Made by a program: the position numbers and the translations under genes. From the NCBI GenBank assembly GCA_944383185.1, contig CALWOS010000155.1, forward strand, positions 1-32,888: a stretch of DNA of 32,888 nt, written 5' to 3'. The notes under the pieces are model-generated. The model was not told where the DNA came from. It saw only the letters and a list, made by a program, of their open reading frames with translations, and did no database searches. Positions 1-8,217 of the stretch are shown here, one piece after another (position 1 is the first letter of the stretch; each line of letters starts with the position of its first letter). The stretch comes from an uncultured Oscillospiraceae bacterium. GTDB lineage: Bacteria > Bacillota > Clostridia > Oscillospirales > Oscillospiraceae.

Positions 1-6
1 ATGCAA

Positions 7-40
7 CCCGCCGCCTGCAAGCGCAGGCGGCGGGTTTTTG
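7..40 (+). terminator. Intrinsic terminator of an upstream gene
   Basis: A perfect 12-bp GC-rich stem (7-18 with 23-34, loop 19-22) is followed directly by TTTTTG. It must end a plus-strand gene lying left of the window, and it insulates the nucleotidase gene. Confidence 0.85.
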
Positions 41-136
41 TTGATGCACTTTGTGCAAGATTAAAGTAAAGTTTCTTTTAAATTTTCAAAAAATTGGGAA
101 ATTGCTGAATTCAGACTACCATCTACCGGAGGAATG

Positions 137-145
137 TGATATACT
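137..145 (+). promoter_or_regulatory. Extended -10 promoter for the SLH nucleotidase gene
   Basis: TG-A-TATACT matches an extended -10 (TGnTATAAT). No good -35 lies 17 bp upstream. The predicted transcript starts near 152 and leaves a leader of about 45 nt with a GGAGGG ribosome site at 185-190. Confidence 0.5.
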
Positions 146-196
146 GGCCTCGGACAATCCGTCCAAATATATTGACGATGAATTGGAGGGTAACAC

Positions 197-2416
197 ATGA
201 GCAAACGGATTCTTGCCGTGCTCCTGGTCCTGGTACTGGCTCTGGGGCTGATGGGCACGGGCGCCTTCGCCGCGGAGGGGGACATCGTCATCCTGCATAC
301 CAACGACGTCCACTGCGGCCTGCACGACGGCCTGGGCTATGACGGCCTGGCCGCCTACATGAAGGAGATGGAAGCCGAATACGGCGCGGACAACGTTACG
401 CTGATAGACGCCGGCGATGCCGTACAAGGCGCTGCCATCGGCACCCTCTCCGAGGGCGAGTACCTCATCGACATCATGAACTACCTGGGCTACGATTTCC
501 TGGTCCCCGGCAACCATGAATTCGACTACAAGGGCGTGCCCCGGCTCCTGGAGCTGGACGCCATGTCCGACGTGGGCTACTACGCCTGCAACTTCATAGA
601 CCTGCAGACCGGGGAACCGGTGTTTGACGCCTACAAGCTCATCACCTACGGGGAGACCACCGTGGCCTATGTGGGCATCTGCACCCCTGAGACCTTCACC
701 AAGTCCACCCCCGCCTATTTCCAGGATGAGGACGGTAACTTCATCTATGGCTTCTGCGAGGGGAACAACGGCCAGGACCTTTACGACGCGGTGCAGAAGG
801 CCATTGACGACGCCAAGGCCGAGGGCGCGGACTATGTCATTGCCGTGGGCCACCTGGGCGACAGCGAAGAGTCCGCCCCCTGGCGCAGCGAGGACGTGAT
901 CGCCAACGTGAGCGGGTTGAGCGCCTTCATCGACGGCCACTCCCACAGCACCGTCTCCGGCAAGGCTGTCACCGACAAGGACGGCAATACTGTCCTCCTC
1001 AACCAGACCGGTACGGAATTGGCCGCCATCGGCAAGATCATTCTCTCCGCTGACGGCAGCGTTACCGCGGAACTTATTACCGACTATACCGAGAAAGATC
1101 CTGAGACCACCGAGTTTATTGCCGGCATCGAGGCGGAATATGAGGACCTGACCAACGAGGTCGTGGCAAACACCGACATCGCGCTCACCACCATGGGCGC
1201 CGACGGCAACCGGGCCGTCCGGAACAAGGAGACTAACCTGGGCGACCTGTGCGCGGATTCCATCCGGTACGCCGTTGACTCCGACATCGCCATACTGGGC
1301 GGTGGCGGCATCCGGGCGGATCTGCCTGTGGATCACACCGATCCAGAGAGCGAAAACTACATTGCCGGCGCCAAGGCCGGAGACATCACCTATGGCGACA
1401 TCCTCGCCGTCCATCCCTACAACAATTCCCTCTGCTCCGCAGAGATCACAGGCGCCCAGCTGCTGGATGTACTGGAGATGTCCTGCTTTGCCACCCCCGG
1501 TGAGAGCGGCGGCTTCATGCAGGTCTCCGGCCTCACTTTCACCATTGATACCAGCGTCCCCACGCCGGTTGTGACCGATGAAAAGGGGCAGTTTGTGGAG
1601 ATCCCCGAGGGGGCCGCGCGCCGGGTCAGCGACGTCATGGTCAACGGCGAACCTCTGGAGCTGGACAAGACCTACACTCTCGGCAGCACCGGCTATTACC
1701 TGAAAGAAGCCGGCGACGGCTTCACCATGCTGACCACGCTCCCCCTGGTGCAGGAGGATGTGCAGCTGGACAGCCAGGCTCTGATCGCCTTCTTTGACTA
1801 CTTGGGCGCGGATGGGCTGGAGGATTACGCCGATCCCGCCGGCCAGGGCCGCATCACCATCCTGGAGGCCCCTGAGCAGGGCTTCACCGATGTGGAAGAA
1901 GGGGACTACTTCTATGACGCGGTGCTGTGGGCCGTGGAGAACGGCATCACCGAGGGAACCACGGACACCACCTTCGGCCCGGACGAGAGCTGCACCCGCG
2001 GCCAGATGGTGACCTTCCTGTGGCGCGCCGCCGGCTCTCCGGAGCCTGAGACCACCGAGAATCCCTTTACGGATGTGGTGGAGGACGCTTACTACTACAA
2101 AGCAATGCTGTGGGCCGTGGAGAACGGCATCACTGAGGGAACCAGCGATACCACCTTTGGCCCGGAGGAAACCGTGACCCGGGATCAGGCCGTGACCTTC
2201 CTCTACCGTGCCGCCGGTTCTCCGGAACCTGCGACCATAGAGAATCCCTTTACGGACTTGGTGGAGGACGCTTACTACTACAACGCGGTGCTGTGGGCTG
2301 TGGAGAACGACATCACCACCGGCACCACGACCACCACCTTTGGACCGGAGGAACCCTGTATCCGGGGCCAGGTTGTCACCTTCCTCTACCGCAGCAACCA
2401 AGCAGCTGTTGCTTGA
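197..2416 (+). CDS. Secreted 5'-nucleotidase / UDP-sugar hydrolase family protein with three SLH repeats
   Basis: A 739-aa exported metallophosphatase. The N-terminus is a signal peptide with likely cleavage after AFAA (residue 26). The metallophosphoesterase domain follows (about 28-300), with HTNDVH at 34-39, DAGD at 71-74, GNHEFD at 105-110 and a GHSHS motif near 247. The 5'-nucleotidase C-terminal substrate domain (about 330-550) has GGGGIRAD near 369. Three SLH repeats from about 561 to the end should tether it non-covalently to secondary cell-wall polymer. By family it removes phosphate from extracellular nucleotides, giving nucleosides; UDP-sugar or cyclic-nucleotide substrates cannot be excluded. 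The ATG follows GGAGGG with 6 nt spacing. It appears monocistronic. Together with the nucleoside importer and xpt in this window it suggests purine scavenging (inference). Confidence 0.93.
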   Translation: MSKRILAVLLVLVLALGLMGTGAFAAEGDIVILHTNDVHCGLHDGLGYDGLAAYMKEMEAEYGADNVTLIDAGDAVQGAAIGTLSEGEYLIDIMNYLGYDFLVPGNHEFDYKGVPRLLELDAMSDVGYYACNFIDLQTGEPVFDAYKLITYGETTVAYVGICTPETFTKSTPAYFQDEDGNFIYGFCEGNNGQDLYDAVQKAIDDAKAEGADYVIAVGHLGDSEESAPWRSEDVIANVSGLSAFIDGHSHSTVSGKAVTDKDGNTVLLNQTGTELAAIGKIILSADGSVTAELITDYTEKDPETTEFIAGIEAEYEDLTNEVVANTDIALTTMGADGNRAVRNKETNLGDLCADSIRYAVDSDIAILGGGGIRADLPVDHTDPESENYIAGAKAGDITYGDILAVHPYNNSLCSAEITGAQLLDVLEMSCFATPGESGGFMQVSGLTFTIDTSVPTPVVTDEKGQFVEIPEGAARRVSDVMVNGEPLELDKTYTLGSTGYYLKEAGDGFTMLTTLPLVQEDVQLDSQALIAFFDYLGADGLEDYADPAGQGRITILEAPEQGFTDVEEGDYFYDAVLWAVENGITEGTTDTTFGPDESCTRGQMVTFLWRAAGSPEPETTENPFTDVVEDAYYYKAMLWAVENGITEGTSDTTFGPEETVTRDQAVTFLYRAAGSPEPATIENPFTDLVEDAYYYNAVLWAVENDITTGTTTTTFGPEEPCIRGQVVTFLYRSNQAAVA
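1880..2410 (+). repeat. Three tandem SLH-coding repeats, 183-nt period
   Basis: Units begin at 1880, 2063 and 2246 (codons for G/P-F-T-D), exactly 183 nt (61 codons) apart. The last two are nearly identical at DNA level over long stretches, which suggests recent duplication or gene conversion. This is internal to the nucleotidase gene. Confidence 0.85.
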
Positions 2417-2459
2417 CGCCCCCGACCCGGAACCACAGCAAAACCAATAAAGCAAAAGG

Positions 2460-2484
2460 GCCCCGCCGGTTAAACCGGCGGGGC
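2460..2484. repeat. GC-rich palindrome after the nucleotidase gene
   Basis: An 11-bp perfect stem (2460-2470 with 2474-2484, loop TAA) lies 44 bp after the stop codon. The T-tract after it is weak (TTCGGCTT), so it is at best a moderate terminator. Its CCCCGCCGG...CCGGCGGGG core recurs at 2707-2733. Confidence 0.7.
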
Positions 2485-2621
2485 TTCGGCTTGCCAAAAG
2501 AGGTTTCTTTCCACGGAGTGGCCCCCCGGGCGGGGGAGCGTGAGGGGGCGGCAACCCGCCTCGCGTTGGATCGCCATGCCGCGCGAGGCCTTGCTGCGCA
2601 AGGCGCACACGTCGAGCGGAG

Positions 2622-2653
2622 CGTGGCCTTTTCGTCCGGGCGAAAAGGCCACG
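2622..2653. repeat. 13-bp intergenic hairpin
   Basis: A perfect inverted repeat: GTGGCCTTTTCG (2623-2634) pairs with CGAAAAGGCCAC (2641-2652), extended by one C-G pair, with a 6-nt loop. It is part of the palindrome cluster between two convergent genes and has no coding potential I can support. Confidence 0.75.
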
Positions 2654-2659
2654 GCATAT

Positions 2660-2705
2660 TCAGCCTGTCCCAAAAGTTGTGTGAAAGACTTTTGGGACAG
2701 GCTGA
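2660..2705. repeat. 18-bp perfect intergenic hairpin
   Basis: CAGCCTGTCCCAAAAGT (2661-2677) and its exact complement (2688-2704), plus a flanking T-A pair, enclose a 10-nt loop TGTGTGAAAG. Both sides lack a U-run, so it is not a typical terminator. Its symmetry suggests a repetitive intergenic palindrome. Confidence 0.8.
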
Positions 2706-2734
2706 GGGCCCCGCCGGTTTATCCGGCGGGGCCC
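2706..2734. repeat. 12-bp GC-rich palindrome near the end of the alcohol dehydrogenase gene
   Basis: GGGCCCCGCCGG pairs with CCGGCGGGGCCC around a TTTAT loop. It lies 23 bp past the minus-strand alcohol dehydrogenase stop and directly abuts the 18-bp hairpin. Without a U-tract on the minus side, termination there is uncertain. Its core matches the palindrome at 2460-2484. Confidence 0.7.
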
Positions 2735-2757
2735 ATGCAACGGTTTTTATGTTTTAC

Positions 2758-3819
2758 TTATTCCTCATAGGGGGTGATGGCCACCTTGATGCAGCCGTCC
2801 TCTTTGTTCATGAAGAAGTTATAGATATTGCTGATGTCGTTGAGGGGCTTGAAGTGGGTGAACAGGGGACGGGGGTTCAGCTTGCCCCCGGCAATGAGAT
2901 CTACCAGCATCTGGTTTTTGCTGGCGTCCACGCCGCCGGTCTTGAAGATGAGGTTCTTGCCGTACATGGAGGGCAGGGGCAGAACCTGATCCTCCTCGTA
3001 CATGGCGGTGAGGACTACGATGCCGTTGGGCCGCGCTACCTTCCAGGCCAGCTCGAAGGTGCCGTCCTTGCCGGCCATCTCGATGACGGAGTCCGCGCCC
3101 CGGCCGCCGGTGAGGCTCTTGACCACCTCTTCCACGTTCTGCTTCTTGGGGTTGATGAACACGTCCGCCCAACCCTGCTTCAGGGCGAACTCGCCCCGGT
3201 CGTCATGGCGGTCCACGGCGATGATCTGGGCGGGGCCGAACAGGCGGGCGCACATCATGCTGGTATAGCCGCAGGGGCCGCAGCCCAGGACCACCACAGT
3301 GTCGCCGGGGTGGATTTCCGCCAGCTCCGCGCCAAAGTAGCCGCTGGGCAGGACGCAGCTGCAGGCCAGCACGTCCACATAGTCCAGCTTCTCCGGAATG
3401 ATGGTCAGGCCGTTGTCGGCGATGGGAACCCTGACGTATTCCGTCTGGCAGCCGTCGATCCGGCAGCCCAGGTACCAGCCGCCCTCCACGCAGTTGTTCA
3501 CAAAGCCGCGCTTGCAGAAGAAGCACTCCCCGCAGAAGGTCTCCACGTTGGAGACGACCCGATCACCGGGCTTGATCTTTTTCACCGCGTCGCCCACGGC
3601 GATGACGTCGCCTACGAACTCATGGCCCAGGATGATGCCCTTGTTGGCGGAGGGCACAGCCCCGTGGAGCACATGGAAGTCGCTGGTGCAGATGGTGGAG
3701 AGCTGTACCTTCACAATGGCGTCCCGGGGATCCAGGATGGTGGGGATGTCCCGCTCCACAAAGCGGCCGTCGTTCACATCATGATACACAAAGGCCTTCA
3801 TCTTTCCGTTTCCAGACAT
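2758..3819 (-). CDS. Zinc-dependent, NAD-type alcohol dehydrogenase (MDR family)
   Basis: A 353-aa medium-chain dehydrogenase/reductase. Counting from the chosen ATG, catalytic zinc residues are C44 (CTSD) and H66-E67 (GHEF). The structural zinc loop has C96, C99, C102 and C110. The Rossmann motif GCGPCG is at 179-184, with D203 at the end of the next strand favouring NAD over NADP. It should interconvert an alcohol or polyol and a carbonyl compound; the substrate is unknown. An in-frame GTG lies 4 codons upstream (3829-3831), but GGAAAGGTGG sits ideally (about 8 nt) before the ATG at 3817-3819, so the shorter start is chosen. It lies 61 bp downstream of the YczE-like gene on the same strand and is probably co-transcribed with it. 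Confidence 0.9.
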   Translation of the reverse strand: MSGNGKMKAFVYHDVNDGRFVERDIPTILDPRDAIVKVQLSTICTSDFHVLHGAVPSANKGIILGHEFVGDVIAVGDAVKKIKPGDRVVSNVETFCGECFFCKRGFVNNCVEGGWYLGCRIDGCQTEYVRVPIADNGLTIIPEKLDYVDVLACSCVLPSGYFGAELAEIHPGDTVVVLGCGPCGYTSMMCARLFGPAQIIAVDRHDDRGEFALKQGWADVFINPKKQNVEEVVKSLTGGRGADSVIEMAGKDGTFELAWKVARPNGIVVLTAMYEEDQVLPLPSMYGKNLIFKTGGVDASKNQMLVDLIAGGKLNPRPLFTHFKPLNDISNIYNFFMNKEDGCIKVAITPYEE

Positions 3820-3880
3820 AATAGGTACCACCTTTCCATTTGATTTTTCTGTCTGCCATTTCCGGAATGCCGCGCCGCGG

Positions 3881-4543
3881 CTATTTCGCTACATACTCGA
3901 TGTCCTCGTTGCCGGACCACTTGTTGACCACAGGGGCCATTTTGTTGAGCACGGGTCCCAGGACCGGGCCCACCAGGAACATGCCCACCAGGGTGCCCAC
4001 ATGGACCACGCCGCCCAGGATCAGGGCGCCTACCACCATGATCACGTCGAAGATCATGCGCCACCAGCGCAGCTGCATTTTCAGTACCTTGGCCATGGTC
4101 TGGTTGAAGGCGTCGGACGGGCCGCAGCCGAACTCGGCGGACTGGTAGAAGCCCAGGCCGATGCCCAGGGCGATGGTGCCGGTGACGATCAGGATGACCC
4201 GGGAGACCATGGTGGGCTCCGGCCCGATGACCGCCACGATGAAGGGATCCAGCAAAGTGCAGAAGGTGCCCAGCAGGAAGGTGTAGAGCACCGTCCCGAT
4301 GCCGATGGTCTTGCGGTTCACGATGAGGATGATTACAAAGAAGATCACGTTGAACACGTTCATGGCCGTGCCGAACTCCAGGTTCAGCACATTGCCGAGG
4401 CCCTGTACAAATGCGGTTACAGGGTCGCTACCCAAGTTTGCCAGAACGAAGGCCTCCGCACCGTAAGCGGTGATGAGCACACCCACCAGGATCACAATAC
4501 AGCGGACAATGATGCTTCTGGCGGTGTATTTTCCTTTACCCAT
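3881..4543 (-). CDS. YczE/YyaS/YitT-family integral membrane protein
   Basis: A 220-aa polytopic membrane protein with about five hydrophobic segments. Paired motifs typical of the YczE group are visible: LGSDPVTAFVQG near residue 37 and GCGPSDAFNQ in the second half, suggesting an internal duplication. The molecular function of the family is not established. The open frame extends 31 codons further, but GGAAGGAG lies at optimal spacing before the ATG at 4541-4543 and the upstream residues are not membrane-like, so this start is chosen. It is the first gene of a probable two-gene unit with the alcohol dehydrogenase, driven by a promoter about 270 bp upstream. Confidence 0.85.
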   Translation of the reverse strand: MGKGKYTARSIIVRCIVILVGVLITAYGAEAFVLANLGSDPVTAFVQGLGNVLNLEFGTAMNVFNVIFFVIILIVNRKTIGIGTVLYTFLLGTFCTLLDPFIVAVIGPEPTMVSRVILIVTGTIALGIGLGFYQSAEFGCGPSDAFNQTMAKVLKMQLRWWRMIFDVIMVVGALILGGVVHVGTLVGMFLVGPVLGPVLNKMAPVVNKWSGNEDIEYVAK

Positions 4544-4814
4544 AAGCGAATTCTCCTTCCACATAATGTATTTCCGGCAGTCACGCTCTCCTTCACAGGG
4601 CTTTCCCATCCCGGCGTGATTCGCCGGGGACAACATTCACTCCTCTCTTTGGCCAGCCCCGGCCCAGGCGCCTTGACCGGGGGCAAGCAAAGGGAAACTC
4701 CCAGTGAAGTGAGATGCATACAGTTTTTCGGGCCCGGTCCCTTACCCGGGCGCGATTCGGGGCTCCCCCGGGGGATGGTATTTGCAGATCTACAGAGCAT
4801 CCGCCCTTATCCAC

Positions 4815-4843
4815 AGTATGCATGAATGTTTTGGGAAAGTCAA
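4815..4843 (-). promoter_or_regulatory. Sigma-A promoter for the yczE-like / alcohol dehydrogenase unit
   Basis: Read on the minus strand: TTGACT (4843-4838), 17 bp, CATACT (4820-4815). The predicted start near 4808 gives a leader of about 265 nt before the ATG at 4543. That leader is GC-rich, with a 7-bp hairpin at 4610-4628. Confidence 0.6.
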
Positions 4844-4870
4844 GGATGGTACTGTTGAATTTATACAAGC

Positions 4871-4893
4871 AACATTCCTCTAGGGGGAATGTT
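4871..4893. promoter_or_regulatory. 23-bp perfect palindrome, candidate operator
   Basis: AACATTCC (4871-4878) and GGAATGTT (4886-4893) flank a 7-bp centre, TCTAGGG. It lies 27 bp upstream of the -35 box at 4838-4843 and downstream of the minus-strand terminator at 4939-4981, in a position suited to a regulator of the yczE-like promoter. The CCTAGAGG-like centre resembles some MerR-family operators, but no 19-bp-spaced promoter is seen across it. Confidence 0.5.
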
Positions 4894-4938
4894 ATTATGC
4901 AAAACAATAATAAATGAGAGAAATTTTTGAACTATCTG

Positions 4939-4981
4939 TTAATAAAAAATGCCGGAGCGGACCAGAATGGTCCGTTCCGGC
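4939..4981 (-). terminator. Intrinsic terminator of the flavoprotein operon
   Basis: A 13-bp stem with one G-U pair (4951-4963 with 4969-4981). On the minus strand it is followed by ATTTTTTATTAA, 15 bp past the flavoprotein stop codon. Confidence 0.85.
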
Positions 4982-4995
4982 ACTTTTGTCTGGCT

Positions 4996-6594
4996 TCAAG
5001 AGGCACCGATCAGGGCCTCGGCGCAGCGCAGCCCATCCGCCGCGGCGGAGGTAATGCCACCGGCGTAGCCCGCCCCTTCCCCGCAAGGATAGAGGCCCGG
5101 CAGACCCGGGCTTTGAAAATCCTGCCCCCGGAGCAGGCGCACGGGGCTGCTGCTCCGGGTTTCCGGCCCGGTGAGGACGGCGTCCGGCAGGTCAAAGCCC
5201 CGGAGTTTTTTTCCCAGCTCCGGCAGGGACCAGGCCATGCCCGCCGCCACGCGCTCCGGCAGTACCGCCCAGAGGTCCCCCCAGGCCACCCCGGGGGCAT
5301 AGGTGGGCGGAACGGCTCCCGGTCCGGCGCCGGGACGGCGGGCGAGAAAGTCCTCCACCCGCTGGGCCGGGGCACGGTAGTCCCCGCCTCCCAGGCGGAA
5401 AGCCCGCTGTTCGATTTCCCGCTGCCAGTACATGCCTCCCAAGGGACCGGGGAAGGGGAAGTCCGCCGGCGTTACCCCCACCAGGAGGGCGCTGTTGGCG
5501 TTTGCCCCGTCCCGGGCGTGGAGGCTCATGCCGTTGGTGACCACGCCGCCGCGCTCCGAGGCTGCGGCCACCACCTGCCCCCCCGGGCACATGCAGAAGG
5601 TGTAAACTCCTCCGCCGCCGGGAAGGCGGCAGTTCAGGCGGTAATCCGCCGGGGGCAGGGTATCCCCCCGGGGGCGGCCATACTGGGCAAGATCCACCAG
5701 GGCCTGGGGGTGTTCCAGCCGGGCCCCCAGGGAGAAGGCCTTGGCCTCCATGGTCAGGCCCAGGGCGAAAAGCGCCTCCATGGTGTCCCGGGCGCTGTGG
5801 CCCAGGGCCAGAATGAGCCGCCGGCAGGGCAGGGTATAAGCCGTACCCCCCTGGGATACCGTGACGGCGTGGAGGGCGCCGTCTTTTTGGGAAAGGCTCT
5901 CCAGCCGGTGGCCGAAGCGCACCTCGCCCCCCACGGCGGCGATCCTCCGGCGCAGGGCGCACACCACCGCCGCGAGGATGTCCGTGCCTACATGGGGCCG
6001 GGCCTCCCAGCGGATGTCCTCCGGGGCGCCGAACTCCCAGAGGCGCTGCAAGATCCAGGGGATGCGCGGATCGTTGACGCCGGTGTTGAGTTTCCCGTCG
6101 GAGAAAGCACCGGCGCCGCCCTCCCCGAACTGGACGTTGTTCTCCTCCTCCAGAGGCCCGCCGGCCCAGAAACGGCGGACCGCCGCTGTGCGGGCGCCCA
6201 CGTCCTGGCCCCGTTCCAGGACGATGGGCCGCAGCCCCGCTTCCGCCAGGGCCAGGGCGGCGAACATCCCCGCCGGGCCGAAACCCGCCACCACCGGGGG
6301 CGGGCCCTCCCAGGGGCCGCGCCGCCGGGGCGGAATATAGGGGCGTTCCTCCCAGGGGGAGAGGCGGCCGCTCCTGTCCCGCCTCAGGAGCTTGGCTTCC
6401 TGCCGGGGTGGAAGGGAGAGGGCCAGAGTATAGCTCCAGTGGATGTCCTCTTTTCGCCGGGCGTCCAGGGAGCGGCGGAGGATGCGGAGACCCTGGATTT
6501 CCTCTTGGGGCAGCTTCAGATATGCCGCTGCGGCGGCGCGGAGGTCCGGTGTCCCCGGAGACGGGGGGACGCGGAGCTGGCTGAGGCGGATCAT
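4996..6594 (-). CDS. NAD(P)/FAD-dependent oxidoreductase (COG2509-type FAD-dependent dehydrogenase)
   Basis: A 532-aa cytoplasmic flavoprotein. A conserved N-terminal domain (about 1-95, with RSLDARRKEDIHW) precedes the FAD Rossmann motif GFGPAG at 104-109, with the acidic ribose-binding residue E127. A C-terminal GLYPCGEGAGYAGG motif closes the FAD site. The physiological substrate of this family is not known. The start is the ATG at 6592-6594, preceded by GGGAGGAA at 6 nt. This ATG overlaps the TGA of the upstream gene (ATGA), so the two are translationally coupled. Longer in-frame starts would run into the upstream gene. It is the last gene of the minus-strand operon with the HI0933-type flavoprotein and the CGGC protein, followed by a good terminator. 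Confidence 0.88.
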   Translation of the reverse strand: MIRLSQLRVPPSPGTPDLRAAAAAYLKLPQEEIQGLRILRRSLDARRKEDIHWSYTLALSLPPRQEAKLLRRDRSGRLSPWEERPYIPPRRRGPWEGPPPVVAGFGPAGMFAALALAEAGLRPIVLERGQDVGARTAAVRRFWAGGPLEEENNVQFGEGGAGAFSDGKLNTGVNDPRIPWILQRLWEFGAPEDIRWEARPHVGTDILAAVVCALRRRIAAVGGEVRFGHRLESLSQKDGALHAVTVSQGGTAYTLPCRRLILALGHSARDTMEALFALGLTMEAKAFSLGARLEHPQALVDLAQYGRPRGDTLPPADYRLNCRLPGGGGVYTFCMCPGGQVVAAASERGGVVTNGMSLHARDGANANSALLVGVTPADFPFPGPLGGMYWQREIEQRAFRLGGGDYRAPAQRVEDFLARRPGAGPGAVPPTYAPGVAWGDLWAVLPERVAAGMAWSLPELGKKLRGFDLPDAVLTGPETRSSSPVRLLRGQDFQSPGLPGLYPCGEGAGYAGGITSAAADGLRCAEALIGAS

Positions 6595-7799
6595 AGGAAA
6601 TTCCTCCCTGCCAGAAGCCCGCTGGACCAGGCCCACTGGAGGTTGTAGCCCCCGCAGGGGCCGTCCACGTCCAGCACCTCCCCGCAGGCATAGACGCCGG
6701 GGCACAGGCGGCTCTCCAGGGTCTCCGGGTCAAACTCCCGGGTGTCCGCGCCCCCCACGGTGACCTGGGCCTGGTCCAGGCCCGCCGCGCCCAGAACCGG
6801 AAGGACAAGGCCCTTGGCCGTCTCCGCCGCGGCCCGGAGCTGGGCGGGCGTCACCGTGGACATGGGCGCGGCGGGGATGCCCGCCGCCCGGCAGAGCATC
6901 TGCCCCAGGCGGCTGTGGAGGCAGCCGGTGAAGAGCTCCCGGGCCTCCAGGGCCGGGTCCTCCGCCCGGCGGCGGAGCAGGTACAGGATGTCTTCCAGGC
7001 TGTAGTCCCGGAGGAAGTCCAGCTCCAACGTGAGCGCCGGGCCCGGGCTGTGGGCCGCGCTCCGGGACAGGGCGAAGCCCACCGGGCCGCTGACCCCTGT
7101 CTCCGTAAACAGCAGCTCCCCGGTCTCCCGGGCCAGTTCCCGCCCACCGGCCAGGAGCCGGGCGGCCACATCGGCCTTCACCCCTTTGCAGCTCCGGGGC
7201 AGGACGGGGTCTGTGCGCAGGGGGACCAGGGCGGGGCGCAGGGGCACACGCCGGTGGCCCAGACTTTCCAGAAGGCGGCAGCCGTCCGCCGTGCCGCCCA
7301 GCTTGCCCCCCGCCGCCCCACCGCAGGCCACCACCACTTTGTGGGCGAAAAAGCGGTCTGTCTCCGTCTCCACGGCAAAGCCCGCCCCCTTCCGGCGGAG
7401 GGCCATGACGCACTGGGCGGTACACAGGCGGAGGTTTTCCCGCCGGGCCAGGGCAAAGCGCAGCACGTCCACCACGCTCCCGGCGTGGTCCGAGAGGGGA
7501 TAGACCCGCCCGTCCGGCTCCGCCGTGGTCAGCAGGCCCAGTTCCCGGAAGAAACGGAGGATCTCCCCCGGGGGAAAGGCCCGGAGCGCCGGGGCGCAGA
7601 ACGCCGCACCGCCCCCGGCGTAGTCCTCCGGGGCGGCGTGGAGATTGGTGAGGTTACAGCGCCCGTTGCCGGTGCTCAGGAGCTTGCGCCCCACCCGGGC
7701 CTGGCGCTCCAGGACCGTGACGCGGTTTTGGGGGTTTTGGGCCGCGGCGAGGGCGCAGGCCATGCCCGAGGCGCCGCCCCCCAGGATCAGGATGTCCAA
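6591..7799 (-). CDS. HI0933/YhiN-family FAD-binding flavoprotein
   Basis: A 402-aa protein opening with ILGGGASGMACALAAAQ (dinucleotide-binding motif from residue 4), then STGNGRCNLTN near 42-53. It ends in GVYACGEVLDVDGPCGGYNLQWAWSSG-type signatures (read in parts), all hallmarks of the HI0933 family, sometimes annotated as aminoacetone oxidase-like. Biochemical function is not settled. The start codon is TTG at 7797-7799, seven nt after AAGGGGAG; no better ATG is near. It overlaps the next flavoprotein by 4 nt (ATGA) and starts 34 bp after the CGGC gene. Two different FAD proteins tightly coupled in one transcript suggest a shared pathway (inference). Confidence 0.9.
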   Translation of the reverse strand: MDILILGGGASGMACALAAAQNPQNRVTVLERQARVGRKLLSTGNGRCNLTNLHAAPEDYAGGGAAFCAPALRAFPPGEILRFFRELGLLTTAEPDGRVYPLSDHAGSVVDVLRFALARRENLRLCTAQCVMALRRKGAGFAVETETDRFFAHKVVVACGGAAGGKLGGTADGCRLLESLGHRRVPLRPALVPLRTDPVLPRSCKGVKADVAARLLAGGRELARETGELLFTETGVSGPVGFALSRSAAHSPGPALTLELDFLRDYSLEDILYLLRRRAEDPALEARELFTGCLHSRLGQMLCRAAGIPAAPMSTVTPAQLRAAAETAKGLVLPVLGAAGLDQAQVTVGGADTREFDPETLESRLCPGVYACGEVLDVDGPCGGYNLQWAWSSGLLAGRNFL

Positions 7800-7833
7800 T
7801 GTGTCTCTCCCCTTCCCGTGCTGCGGAAGCTCT

Positions 7834-8163
7834 TCAATGGGTGTGGTCCAGGACGGCCGCGTCCGTTCCCACGGCGGCCCGGATGGCGGCGGTGAGGGCC
7901 TCCCGGTGGGGGCAGGGGAAGCCGATGGGCGTGCCCTTGTGGATGCAGGAGGCCAGGGCGATGGTATCCGCGCCCCGGCGCACCAGTTCCCTGGCCCGGG
8001 CTACGGCCCGCTTTCCGGGACAGCCGCCGCAGGAGACAAAGCCCACCACCTCCGCCTCCTCCGCGCCGGAAAAGGCGCCGGTGCGGCTGCGCACCGCGGC
8101 GAAATCCGCCGTGCCGGGGCACAGATCCTCCGTCTGCATACAGCGAATGATACCGACTTTCAT
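7834..8163 (-). CDS. CGGC-domain putative metal-binding protein
   Basis: A 109-aa protein with the signature C45-G-G-C48, plus C8, C15, C73 (SCIHKG), H75, C84 and H86 (PCPH). This is the pattern of the CGGC putative metal-binding domain family; metal and role are not established. The start ATG at 8161-8163 has GGAGG 8 nt upstream. The open frame continues 65 codons further, but those residues lie in the promoter region and look non-coding. It is the first gene of the three-gene minus-strand operon with two flavoproteins, so a redox or metal-cofactor connection is plausible but unproven. Confidence 0.8.
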   Translation of the reverse strand: MKVGIIRCMQTEDLCPGTADFAAVRSRTGAFSGAEEAEVVGFVSCGGCPGKRAVARARELVRRGADTIALASCIHKGTPIGFPCPHREALTAAIRAAVGTDAAVLDHTH

Positions 8164-8217
8164 CCTTGCGTCCTCCTTCAAGCTCCTACAGCGCCGCGCG
8201 GCGGCGGTTTTTCCCCC

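Noticed and set aside
116-2608. An 830-codon open frame antisense to the nucleotidase gene
   Set aside because: Low-complexity Gly/Val/His/Ala translation with no domain; it mirrors the codon pattern of the real gene on the other strand, a normal effect of high GC at third positions.
4640-4690. CGCCTGGGC on the minus strand, resembling the 3' end of the ZTP riboswitch, in the yczE-like leader
   Set aside because: The required upstream half (GGGUCGUGACUGGCG-like) is absent and the match lies inside a simple GGCGCC palindrome.
4868-4898. A MerR-type promoter across the 23-bp palindrome
   Set aside because: TATTAT follows the palindrome, but no -35-like hexamer is found 19-20 bp upstream on either strand.
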